Shown: positions 36,075 to 45,705 of the stretch, one piece after another
Layout of the letters: the number at the start of each line of letters is the position of its first letter
Position numbering within the stretch: position 1 is the first letter of the stretch
NCBI RefSeq assembly: GCF_020509005.1
Contig: NC_063015.1
Span: 3,162,001-3,226,000 of the forward strand
Length of the DNA: 64,000 nucleotides
From: Fulvia fulva
Lineage: Eukaryota > Ascomycota > Dothideomycetes > Mycosphaerellales > Mycosphaerellaceae
Direction: 5' to 3'
Translations under genes and position numbers: made by a program
The notes under the pieces: model-generated
What the model saw: only the letters and a program-made list of their open reading frames with translations
The model's database searches: none
What the model was told of the DNA's origin: nothing

Positions 36075-38903
36075 TCACAGTTCCTCCTCCTTCACTTGAT
36101 GTCCGTGAACGCTGACCAGCCCGATCTCTGACCACTTGAGCTCTCCTTCGCCCAACGCCGCATGATATGCTTCGTGCTGCAGAGCAAGTCTTAACTCCGC
36201 CTCCTGCTCCACCTCATCGAGCTCAGTCTTCATCACAGACTCAGCATCCCGTCCATCCAGGTTGGCTGCAATATCAGCTTCGGCGTCAACTTGGACAGCC
36301 GGGGGAGTGATAGGCGACAAGCGGCCATAGCCTTCTGGTTGTATATGTGGCGACTCTCGTATCGAAGATTGACGTCTGAATGATGTGCGGCTCACTCGGC
36401 GCGGTGCTTCGAGACTGTCCCAACTAAATAGATCTTCGCCAACCGACGATTTACGCCGTGCCTCTGCAGTCTGCCTGCGCCAGCTGTTGATCTGACGGCT
36501 TGGCGAAGAGCGTTCATCGACAATGAGAGGGTGGTGAGTCCATTCTTTGTGTACCGTTTGAAGGTCCTGAACTCGTTCGGCTGGTGTATGGTCCACGGAG
36601 GTTGCTCTGGTAACATCGGTGGAGCTTTTTCTCCTCTTACTCGCTTGTCCTGTAGAGGCGTCTTTCTGACCTCTACGAGCAAGTTCGACCTTGACTTTGC
36701 GGTTCATCACAGTCTTGCCGGCAAGTTCGTTGACAGCGCGCTCCGCCTCAGAGATTGTCGGCATAGTGGCGAAAGCGTACCGAGCGGGGCCTTTCGTCTG
36801 CGGATCAGTCGGTATGTCAATATGACTTCTGCACAATACGTCAGTGATGGTTTGTGTTGTTTGCACAATGCGCAACATACACAGCAAAGTCCTTAAAGAA
36901 GTCTTTCAGTTCGGTCTCGGTAGTATGATTTGCCAGGCCACCAATGTACAATCTTCTTTTCGAAGCAGGCTCCGCGCGCTTGGTCGTTGGTGAGTAGTGG
37001 TTGAGATCTTGTGGCAGCCACATATCACCTTGAGATGACCTGGGTCCCGCGAGACCAGCGTCGTTGATCTCGTGACCAGAAGGTCCGCTAGAAACCTCGA
37101 TTCCTCGAAGCGGAGAGTGTTGACAAAGCTCAACTGACGGCTCAGGCCGGGATGTCAGCTTCTTACGCTTTCCTGTATCATCCTCTTGTTCGAATCCTGC
37201 TTTCTGCGCCGAACGGCGTCGACTAGCTTGAGGCGGCGAGACCTCCCGGCTGCGCAGCTGCGACAGAACACGGTCATAGTCCTGCGTGTTCTGCGAGTAC
37301 CTGTTGCGACTCACTGGGCGTGAGGTCACAGCTGTATTGACGTCCCCTCTTTGCAACATGACTTGATCATGTCTGAACACAGGCGCCTGATCATACAGGT
37401 GGCCAAACAAGTACCCCATCGATTGTGTAGGCTTCCAATTCTTCTCGACCGTGCAAGGCAATATGTCTTTAGGCATGAACGCCTCAATCAGATGGCAGAG
37501 CTCACCGAAGGAAGAGTGTCGCGAGTATGGGAAGGTGATCTGCTTTGGCAGTCCTTGAATAGTTGACGAATCACTGCGTGGTGGGCCTTTTGCTTGCTGC
37601 TTCAGCCGCGTAACGCGCTTGGCCAGTGCTGCTGGTATGCTTTCCAAGGGAAGGCCGTCTAGATCGTCAAAGACATCGCCACTTTGAGATATATCGACAG
37701 CGTCGAGCACAAGAGAGCTTCCCGGGTCATTCATAGCCGTTGTCAGCATTTGCTCAATACTATCGAGCAGACTTGGCTGATCCGGCAATTTGACGGCGCA
37801 GATTTGCATCATTGCAGACACAACAGCCTCGTTATCAACGTCAAGGGCGTGGTGTTGGTTCAAATCGCCATGACCGCCTCCAGCACCCAGCTCGGGCATA
37901 TCCCGCCCCTCGTGCCGAGAAATGATGGGCGTGATGCGGACAAAGTCTAATCCACTGGTCGGTGACTGATGTCAAATAGACAAGATGTGGACTCACTTTT
38001 GTTCCATACACTACAGCCAGTGCCTTTCTCGCAACTGTGAATGCGGTGCTGTTGCGTACTGAGGCACCCCTCCTGGATGTGATTCCCGCATTTGGCACCT
38101 ATGAGCTTGAATGCTTCCGGTGCAGGCATGCTATCGTTCTTGAACAGCGATTTGTACAGTTCGTATCGATAGTCGTCCACGTGAATCTGGGATCCCAGGA
38201 AGATTGAGAGCGCTTGCCAAACCTCCTCGTATCCGAATGTCCAGGCGTCGAAGTAGAATAGCGTATCAGCTGGGTAACGGGACACTTGCCTGAGAAGCTC
38301 CATGACGCCACTTGCTTTGGTCGGAAACTGTCGGTAGTGATCCTTTTTGGATGCAAACGTAGTGTCAAGATATATCGTATCGAGGCGCTTGAGCGGCGGC
38401 CCATCCTTTGCTGCAACATAGGGAAGGAGAAGAGGATTGCGGATGAGAGAGTTGACCCACCATAATTCAGATCTGATGTCTCCAGTGTAGAGGATCGCCT
38501 TGTTCTCGTCCTCGATCAAGAACATGACTGCGCCGACGCAGTGGTTCGCGTCGAACAAGGTGACGCGAATGCTTCGGCCAGGAGCTAGCTCAAGCGTCGT
38601 TGGTGTCTCCAATGGTATTGGTTTGAGTAGTTTCCCTATGGTTTTGTAGGTCTGTTTGCGTGACTCAAGAATGCCTTTGGCAAAGTTCATTCGGTGAGGA
38701 TACTTCTCCAGTCGCAAGAGAATCTCTCGCGTAGCTGGCGAGCAGTAAATGAAGGGCGACTTGCATGTTTCCAGCCCAACAAGATGGTCGGTGTGGACAT
38801 GACTGAGGAATAGGGCGAGAGGCGGTCGTAACGATTCACTGCGTGTGAAGCGATCGATGCGAATGTCAGGGAGCTCTGCTACGTTCCCGTCGAATGTCGA
38901 CAT
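36075..38903 (-). CDS. Artemis/SNM1-type metallo-beta-lactamase nuclease with a C-terminal RRM, 908 aa
   Basis: There are three exons: 38903-37997, 37946-36881 and 36828-36075. The introns are 50 nt (GTGAGT to TTAG) and 52 nt (GTATGT to GCAG). The nuclease core has 'SHVHTDH' (His35, His37, Asp39, His40), 'FDANHCVGA' (His121), 'LYTGDIRSE' (Asp142) and 'YLDTTFAS'. The DRMBL motif 'PYSRHSSFGEL' (about 442-452) belongs to the SNM1/Artemis/PSO2 branch, which trims DNA ends and acts in cross-link or double-strand-break repair. Residues about 455-630 are Ser/Arg-rich linker. Residues about 634-705 form an RRM (RNP2 'LYIGGL', RNP1-like 'ARYAFATM'), followed by a Ser/Arg-rich and then acidic tail. Exon 2 alone carries both the DRMBL motif and the start of the RRM in one frame, so this is one gene. 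The site is probably nuclear. The RRM's role is unknown. Confidence 0.88.
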
Positions 38904-39409
38904 GTTTGCAGCTCATTTCTGGCGATGAGGCCGAAGTTGCTTTTGGGAAAGTGGAAGTGGAAGTGGCAAACGTTGACCGACGCGATGAGCTCGCGCGGCT
39001 AAACACGCTAGTGGGGCAAGTCACGTGCTGGTCGTGGACTCGTGTCAGACTCGTGTTGCTGCATGTGAACCTGGAGCCTGGAAGCTCCGACGATCGGTTC
39101 TCGGTTCCACTGAGTTTCGAGACGATCAACCACGCGACCGTATCATAGCCGGACCTGACATCCTGTGAAACTATATATAACCAGACTACTCAGCTCTCTT
39201 AAGGAGCGTTCCCTTTGACCTAGAGTTTTACACATCCTGCTCCAACAACCACTCCACGCCTGCATGCAGCGCATTCTCGCCCCTACGTGCTTGCCTTCGA
39301 CATACGAGACCTGCATTGACCCCGCTACTGCCGCTGGATCGCACTTTCCGGTCCATTGACCATTCACTCGCGACTGTCACAAGCTTTACCCTCTGCGCCT
39401 ACCTTCATA
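38904..39409. promoter_or_regulatory. Divergent promoter region between the Artemis-like gene and SSU72
   Basis: The two genes point away from each other and share 506 bp. A 'ctatatataa' A/T stretch lies at about 39171-39180 on the SSU72 side, and a CT-rich run precedes the SSU72 start. No factor site is claimed. Confidence 0.5.
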
Positions 39410-40399
39410 ATGGCCTCCGATCCGCGACGAAGGGCGCCGCCGCCTCCACCACCACCGCCCGAACCACAACCCGAACACGCGACACTCCCACCACAGATGG
39501 ACGGCTCTACCGATCCAGAGCCCGTGCCCCGAGCAGAATCGCAACAACCAAACACACAGCCTGAGCAGAAGCAGGATGGTGGCTACAAATTGAAGTTCTG
39601 CACAGTATGCGCTTCAAATAACAACAGGTAGACCATGACTCGGGCTTTATAAAACCCTAGAAGCTGACGTATACACAGATCAATGGAAGCACATCTACGT
39701 CTCACGACCGCACCTAATGGTCCCTACCCAACCATATCCTTCGGCACAGGCTCCCTCGTTCGACTACCTGGGCCATCAATATCTCAGCCAAACGTCTACA
39801 ACTTTAACTCCACATCCTACGAAGCCATGTACAACGAATTGGCCGGCAAAGACAGCCGACTATACAAAGCCAACGGCATTCTACCAATGCTCGAGCGCAA
39901 CAAGAACGTCAAATGGGGCCCCGAGCGATGGCAAGACTGGAAAGTGGGGATACCGCGAGTTGGCAAGAGGTGGCAGACCCAGGATGGCGCAGAGCAAGGC
40001 GGAGCAGAAGCCGAGTACAAGGACGACAAGGGCTACCAGGGCACAGAGGCAGGCACGGTAGACATTGTGATCACGTGCGAGGAGAGGTGCTGGGATGCAG
40101 TGGTAGATGACCTACTCACGAGAGGTGCTCCGCTAAACCGGCCGGTACACGTCTTCAATGTGGATATTAAGGACAATCACGAGGAGGCGCTAGTCGGTGG
40201 GAGGGCGATCTTGGAGCTGGCGGATGCACTGAATCAGGCGGCGCAGCAGGAGCGGGACGTCAGTGGGAATGTGAATGGCTTTGATGCTGGTCAGGCTGGT
40301 GCAAGGGCTGGTTTTGACGAGAAAGTGCCGGAGGTGCTGGCTGCGTGGCAGGATCGATGGCCAAACCTGCCGGCTTTGTGGACGTTGGCTTGGTTGTGA
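39410..40399 (+). CDS. SSU72: Ssu72, RNA polymerase II CTD Ser5 phosphatase
   Basis: There are two exons, 39410-39627 and 39679-40399 (51-nt intron, GTAGAC to ACAG, inside an Arg codon), giving 312 aa. The N-terminal 55 residues are Pro/Gln-rich with a run of prolines. The catalytic loop is '[19 protein letters not shown]', the C-x5-R phosphatase signature split by the intron just before its end. Further family blocks are '[21 protein letters not shown]', '[12 protein letters not shown]' and '[19 protein letters not shown]'. '[22 protein letters not shown]' and the end 'WTLAWL' complete the match. Ssu72 removes phosphate from Ser5 of the Pol II CTD within the cleavage and polyadenylation factor. 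It is longer than yeast Ssu72 (206 aa), mostly through the N-terminal extension and one insert. A nuclear role is inferred from the family. Confidence 0.96.
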
Positions 40400-40587
40400 T
40401 GCGTTTCAAGCAAGTGCGGAGGAGATCGAGCTGTCTTGCTGCGAAGACCCGCGTTCCGGTCTGCAGGTCGCGTTACACTGCAGGCACAGCCTCTATGTTG
40501 ATCCACAGGATTTGCGAACTTCGAACAGCGCTACACGGTGCAAAGGACGTAGATGAAGCATTGTCGGCGAACGCTTCTCACCAGGTC

Positions 40588-42627
40588 ATGTCCAATCCTG
40601 CCCAGAAGACGAGTGGGTGGAGCCATCTCAACCATGACAAGCAAAAGATCAGATTATTGGAGGTCGATGTGCTTACCCTCAGGCACCATTTGAAGACCAT
40701 CTCACTACGCTCAGAACATTTGCAGTACACTGCACTCTCTTACCCATGGGGAAGCCAACTCCAGGAGTCAAGCATCTACATCGGCGATGCTGCTTTCGAG
40801 ATTACGCACAACTTAAAACGAGCGCTCCAGGAGGTGATGGCATTCTTGAAACATGATTGCGCGCTGACAGGACGAAAAATGCTGCTGTGGTGTGACCAGA
40901 TCTGCATTGATCAGAGCGACATCGACGAGAGAAATCATCAAGTCGCATTTATGGGTCGCATATACAGCCAAGCGGAGCAAGTTCTCGTCTGGTTGCCTAT
41001 CATATCCGAGCTCATCGCGCCTTGGCATTCATGGGAAGAGTTCAGAGACTGGCACTTCAATCACATGCACGGGCCCGACTTGCACGCAGAAGCTGACACA
41101 GAATTCGAGGATCAAAATCATCATGAGTCGGCTGAGAGCATGCACGGTGTGGATGTCTGGGACAGTGTGATCAAGATCGTATCTAGCTAATGGTGGCCAA
41201 GGGCGTGGGCTTATCAGGAGTTCATGCTCGCGAAAGAGGCCAAATTCTTGTTTGGAGGCTTAGTGGCACCATGGGCTGAACTGAAAGATCTTTTGGCGCG
41301 TTTCATTGTTGCAACAGGCTCACATCTGTCTCGAACACGAACCCTAGCCGATCGCATTGCGTTCAGAGTCGATACGTTGACACCACGAGCCTCCAAGCTG
41401 CAGGCACGTGCGACAAAACTGAGAACAAGGCAGGAACGTGGCGCGCAAGATCAGCGCAAGGTTGAGCACGATGCCTCGATTGACAGCAGCGCACTTACAA
41501 CAAGAAGTAAGACGGTATCGGCCGACGAACTGGAGACCATCGCCTCTTCATCAATACTTCGTGCGACCAAAGCGAACGAACACGTTCGCCGACTTCTTGA
41601 GCATGCCGATCTGCTGGAAACGGTGAAGTCGCATTTGCAACAGGCAGGCTTCATTCTCGTAAGCAAGACTGAGCAGCACAAACGAGGAGCACTGTCCCAC
41701 ATCATGTCGCACATCCATACTTTCCGATGTTCCGACAGCAAACATCTGGTTTATGCTTTTCTTGGGCTAGTCGACGACTACCACACCCCGAACTACATGC
41801 CCCATGTGACTTTCGATGCTGTTATGCAAGACATGACCCTGAAAGTCATCGAGAAAGAGCAGGATCTTAATATACTAATGCAAGCCATCGCGAAGAACGA
41901 CCTGGGTGACAACGTGCATGGCTATCGCCATAACGAAGCGCACAACCGGCATCTGCAAAGGTATGCTGCCTCCTTGAACTTGAAGACATCGAAAATTTCG
42001 AAGACAGCGACAAGATTCATGGGCCGCTTCGCATATGTGACGGGTCTTTACGTCGGTGACGTGGCTTCGCACAACTTGCGACTGGCGGGTACTGGACCAA
42101 CGCATCATCTCCAACAAAGTCCTGGAGTCCAGATCGTGCCCGAGTCGTGTTACGCTCAGCGCTGCAACGACTCTCGAACTCAGAAGCTATCCACAGAAGT
42201 AGATCAAGTGTGGATCCTGATTGGTCTGAAACTCCCCGTCATCGTTAGGAACTCGACCGAATTCATCTGCCATGTCACACTTTGGGAGAATGCGCTGCCC
42301 TCGCAAATGATGTCAGGTACTGTAGTCAATGCGTACCTAGTTGGCAGAGTGTCGCCCGAGCGGCTAATGTTGACGAATCTGATAGAGGAACTCGTCTGGC
42401 GGTGGCGCCACAATTGGCAGCTCAATGGCTATGCGGAGATCAGATCGCCGGTTACATTCTCACACTGTCGCTATGCCTACCTTCGCTGCGATCGTATACT
42501 TCCAGCCTGCGGTAATTGCGCAAGCTCAAGACCAGTTGCTGACTGTGTCTATGAGGTGGCTACAGATTGGACTGCCCTGCCAGTGGGACCAGAACTTGGC
42601 TACTATGAAGGGTTTCGCGAATACTAG
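40588..42627 (+). pseudogene. HET-domain gene with in-frame stop and a C-terminal Zn2Cys6-like remnant
   Basis: The frame from ATG 40588 is open except for one TAA at 41188-41190. HET-domain blocks lie on both sides: 'YTALSYPWGS', 'LLWCDQICIDQSDIDERNHQVAFMGRIYSQAEQVLVWL', then the stop, then 'WWPRAWAYQEFMLAK'. The stop falls inside the conserved domain, immediately before its Trp-rich motif. A C-to-T change of a CAA codon would explain it. The remaining part is normal HET C-terminal length. HET proteins trigger programmed cell death after non-self recognition between fungal strains. Near the end (about 42459-42560) a stretch has five of six Zn2Cys6 cysteines at exact spacing, with the first one read as Phe. 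The start could also be one of several upstream ATGs overlapping the end of SSU72. Confidence 0.82.
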
Positions 42628-43964
42628 CAAGATATCATGAATTTGTCTCCAGAGTACAGATCACCTGACTCGAAGTCTGGAGACAGCGCAACTCAAGCTA
42701 GACGATGATGGCCACGAATGAAAGTAGCGACCACTTTGGTCTGCGCAACGACCAGAGTAGTTCAGCATCTCGAGCAGTGTTCGGACTCTGACATGTCGTA
42801 TGACAAGCAGAGAAAGAGCAGTCAAACCTACAGTAGAGAGAAGACAGAACATACGACAATTTTGCAACGGAGCTTCACGATGAGACAGTGTTGGATGGGC
42901 AACCCGATTCGGGCAGTGCAACACTGGTTCAAGTTCTGGAATTGGCAATCGCTTCCACAGCCGAGAATCAGCAGAGAACGATGTGAGCCATGCGAGAGCT
43001 TTTTACGGGCGGGTTACATGGAAAGGCAGGCACTCTTCCCGGATTCGGTCAAGTACGAGGCTGTGAGTTTCACATGATCCTTGTCGCTTACGACGCGCTG
43101 AAAGCTTGTAGTAGACTTCATCGCTCGCTACTGAACAATGGTCACTCATCAAATCGACCACGGGTATCTGCTATTGCTGTCTCCTTCCATTCCCTCTCGA
43201 TAGAAGTCATAGCATCTACGCAGATTGAAGTCACAGCACTGATCGTCCGCACGCCACAAACATGCGAACGTTCTCACATGATCCGACGGAGCTACACAAT
43301 AGCACGACTACATATCTCCATCACACGGTGTCTATCACGGACGTGCTTCTGTAGCACAAAAGCGTGTTGTCGGCATTGGAAGGCCGCTAGGAGTGCCGCC
43401 ATGCGAGACTTGGGGACCCTGAAATCCAATAATAGTACAGATCTCCTTGCCAAGCACGACCCATCTAGCATGGGCAAGGCTAAATGACCACCAACTTCGC
43501 CCAGAAGACCATCATTGCGGCATTCGGAGCTCAGGCCGATGCTCTGGTGGATGTGTGAACAGACCACTGGTCTCTTGTGCTCGTAAGCTTGATCGGCCTT
43601 GACATCGGAACAACCTCGAGAACCCAGGGCTGCTCTGTGTGAAACCGTAGTCTCGCTCGGTAGCCTGTCAACAGCAGCACCGTGTCGCAAGCTTCAGCAC
43701 TGCCTGACACTATGTGCAGATCGGGTACTTTCGTTCGTTCACAGGACTGCTTCCACCGCGGAAAGTGTTACGCACGCCTGTACCCGATCTCTAAGCTGTA
43801 GCGCACCTGTTCGGTCTACTACGACTTGGCATGCAACTCACATAGCATCTATATAGTTCATACCATGGAAAGACTTACAGCAACAAGATGCCATACAGAC
43901 ATTTACTCGCTCGAGCAACAGACCAACTACCCATATTCACTCGATCGACTTCAACATCGCAAAA
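42628..43964. other. Intergenic, about 1.3 kb, possibly gene debris
   Basis: Several medium frames (for example plus-strand 42718-43077 and 42990-43487) are open but match nothing I recognise. They change frame without splice signals. Because the HET frame ends in a Zn2Cys6-like motif, part of this stretch may be remains of a transcription-factor gene. That is only inference. No repeat is seen. Confidence 0.4.
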
Positions 43965-44494
43965 ATGCAATACACCATCCTCCTCGTCCACAGCCGCCGC
44001 CCTTGTGGCTCCAGCTGTCGCACAGAATGGTGTGCCAGATGGCTACTCCTGGGCAGTCTCCGGCTGGAGCGCAGGCACCGCTCGCAGCGGCAGCTCGTAC
44101 GACTTCAATGCCACCGGGATCAAGGATGGCTATCTTCCAGGCTTCAAGGCTTACTGCGGTGGCGATGACGTCGGTAAGTCTGAGCTCGTCCACGCCATCC
44201 ATCACCACCCCTTTTTGATTGCTCGCAGGCTGCTTCAAAGACTGCACGCTCCCCGAGGGCGAGACCAACGAGGGGACCGGTCCGCCCTTCGTCTCTGCTA
44301 AGCTGCGCCCAAACCAGCAGGATCAGATTGCACAGGTTACGCTTAGCTTGAAGTTCCAGTGTGCTAGCTGTACGGATCCGGCCACGTACAACTTCACCGG
44401 TACGCACGACGCCACTTACAACCAGTTCTCTCCTGACTTGTCAGCGTCGGAGTTTGAGGTTGTGGTGGATGGTCTTACAGGTGTTGCTAAGTAG
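43965..44494 (+). pseudogene. Small secreted Cys-containing protein with a frameshift in the signal peptide
   Basis: The mature region is clear. 'AQNGVPDGYSWAVSGWSAG' leads to 'AYCGGDDVGCFKDCTLPEG', spliced across a 55-nt intron (44174-44228, GTAAGT to GCAG), and then 'FQCASCTDPATYNF', ending at TAG 44492. Just upstream, an ATG at 43965 starts a typical signal peptide ('MQYTILL'). The hydrophobic 'AAALVAPAVAQ' that should follow lies in a different frame, so one base is extra or two are missing at about 43980-43990. Five cysteines are seen in about 130 mature residues. Small secreted proteins like this are common in plant-associated fungi. No function is assigned. A sequencing error at the shift remains possible. 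Confidence 0.68.
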
Positions 44495-44836
44495 TGGAGC
44501 ATAGCACTGGGATTGGGGACGGAAGAGGAGAAGTATGGTGTGACTTGTGTTGCAGATTCTCAACCGGGGTCGACGTACCCATTTGATGGCAGTTTCGATC
44601 CTTATGCATACCCTGCCCAACCTATCCCGTGCCTCAAAAGTCCCACGCTTCGCAATACTGCTACGAGAACTTGCTGCTGGCATTTGAGTGCCTCCTCTGT
44701 CGTCGCGGACTTCACCCTATCCCGAGAGCTGCCAGCTCAATGCCGACGGATGGTATGCGGGAAAGTGGCTTCAGCGGGCCCAGCTTCGGACTAACATGTG
44801 ATGTGCTTCTCTACAGCTTGCGGCTGCCGTCTGCTC
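44495..44836. other. Convergent intergenic, 342 bp
   Basis: This lies between the 3' ends of the secreted-protein gene and the MYND gene. It should hold both transcript ends. No gene is seen. Confidence 0.45.
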
Positions 44837-45226
44837 TCACGTATCGAACTGCCACTTTTGCAGGCCCTTCTGATGGGCATCCGCCTTCGGGGGTGCTCGA
44901 GATGCCATCTTGATCTCGTGAATCTGAGCATACTCCTGCGCTGCCTTGGCACAGACTTTCTTGTGCTTCTTCGTGTCGGCCTTCTTGCAGTCCCGCGAGC
45001 AGTACGAGACGCTTTTGCACATGATGCAGGGCTTCAGGAGCTTGGCTTCTTGCTCGTCTGCATCTGTCGACGTCTCGAGCTTGCCGCAATTCCCGCATGA
45101 GGGAAGTGCTGGCATTGTGCTTGGCTCTGGGAGAATGTTAAAATTTGTGGTATGTTACTTCCTCTGTCGGTTGTTCTTACCTGAGGAGCTCGTGGCGGAA
45201 GCTGAGGATTCGCCGTTGGCAGACAT
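44837..45226 (-). CDS. MYND-type zinc finger protein, 111 aa
   Basis: There are two exons, 45226-45181 and 45126-44837, with a 54-nt intron (GTAAGA to CCAG). Exon 1 encodes a Ser/Ala-rich leader starting 'MSANGESSAS'. A shorter start at 45115 would miss it but keep the finger. Exon 2 carries the MYND cysteines in order: 'CGNCGK', 'PCIMCKSVSYCSRDCKKAD' and 'HKKVC'. MYND fingers bind zinc and usually mediate protein-protein contacts. The protein has no other domain, and the C-terminus is Lys/Ala-rich. Its start faces the photolyase gene about 480 bp away. The partner and role are unknown. Confidence 0.88.
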
Positions 45227-45705
45227 TGTGATATGAGCTTGGGCCTGACCACGCCCGGTGAGTATAGGAGATCAAGCCTCGCTCAAAGGAATGCACAGAA
45301 CCACAATAGCTCCTTCAAGCAACTAATCCCTGGATCATCAATCAGGATCAGACTTCTCGTCGATAGAGTCTGCCTTTGCTTGTGATCCTAGTCCTCGTAG
45401 TGATGTCCGCCAATCTTTTATCGTACTCAATATCGCCGTAGTGTGCTTGGCCGTGGCCTTGCCCCAGCGGTGGTTGCAAATTGGCGAGGAGTTTCTGTTC
45501 AAATATTGATTGGATACGCGCAGATCGACGCTTGGATCTCGGAACCACAGCGTCGGGCCCCCAGGAACGCGTGCGCCGATCGTGGAGAAACGCGAGTGAC
45601 GTCGAGGATCGTGCTCTTGGGCCATTGCCAAATACTTTGTCCATTCGGCCTTCCTTTGTTTCTCTGTTCCTCAATTCGACACCAAGCGCCGCTGAGCGCA
45701 TCTGT
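45227..45705. promoter_or_regulatory. Divergent promoter region, MYND gene and photolyase
   Basis: This 479-bp head-to-head spacer should serve both genes. The photolyase frame is open upstream without an ATG, so that part is likely 5' UTR. Fungal photolyase genes are usually light-induced through White Collar factors that bind GATC-type sites. I did not find a convincing cluster of such sites here. Confidence 0.45.
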
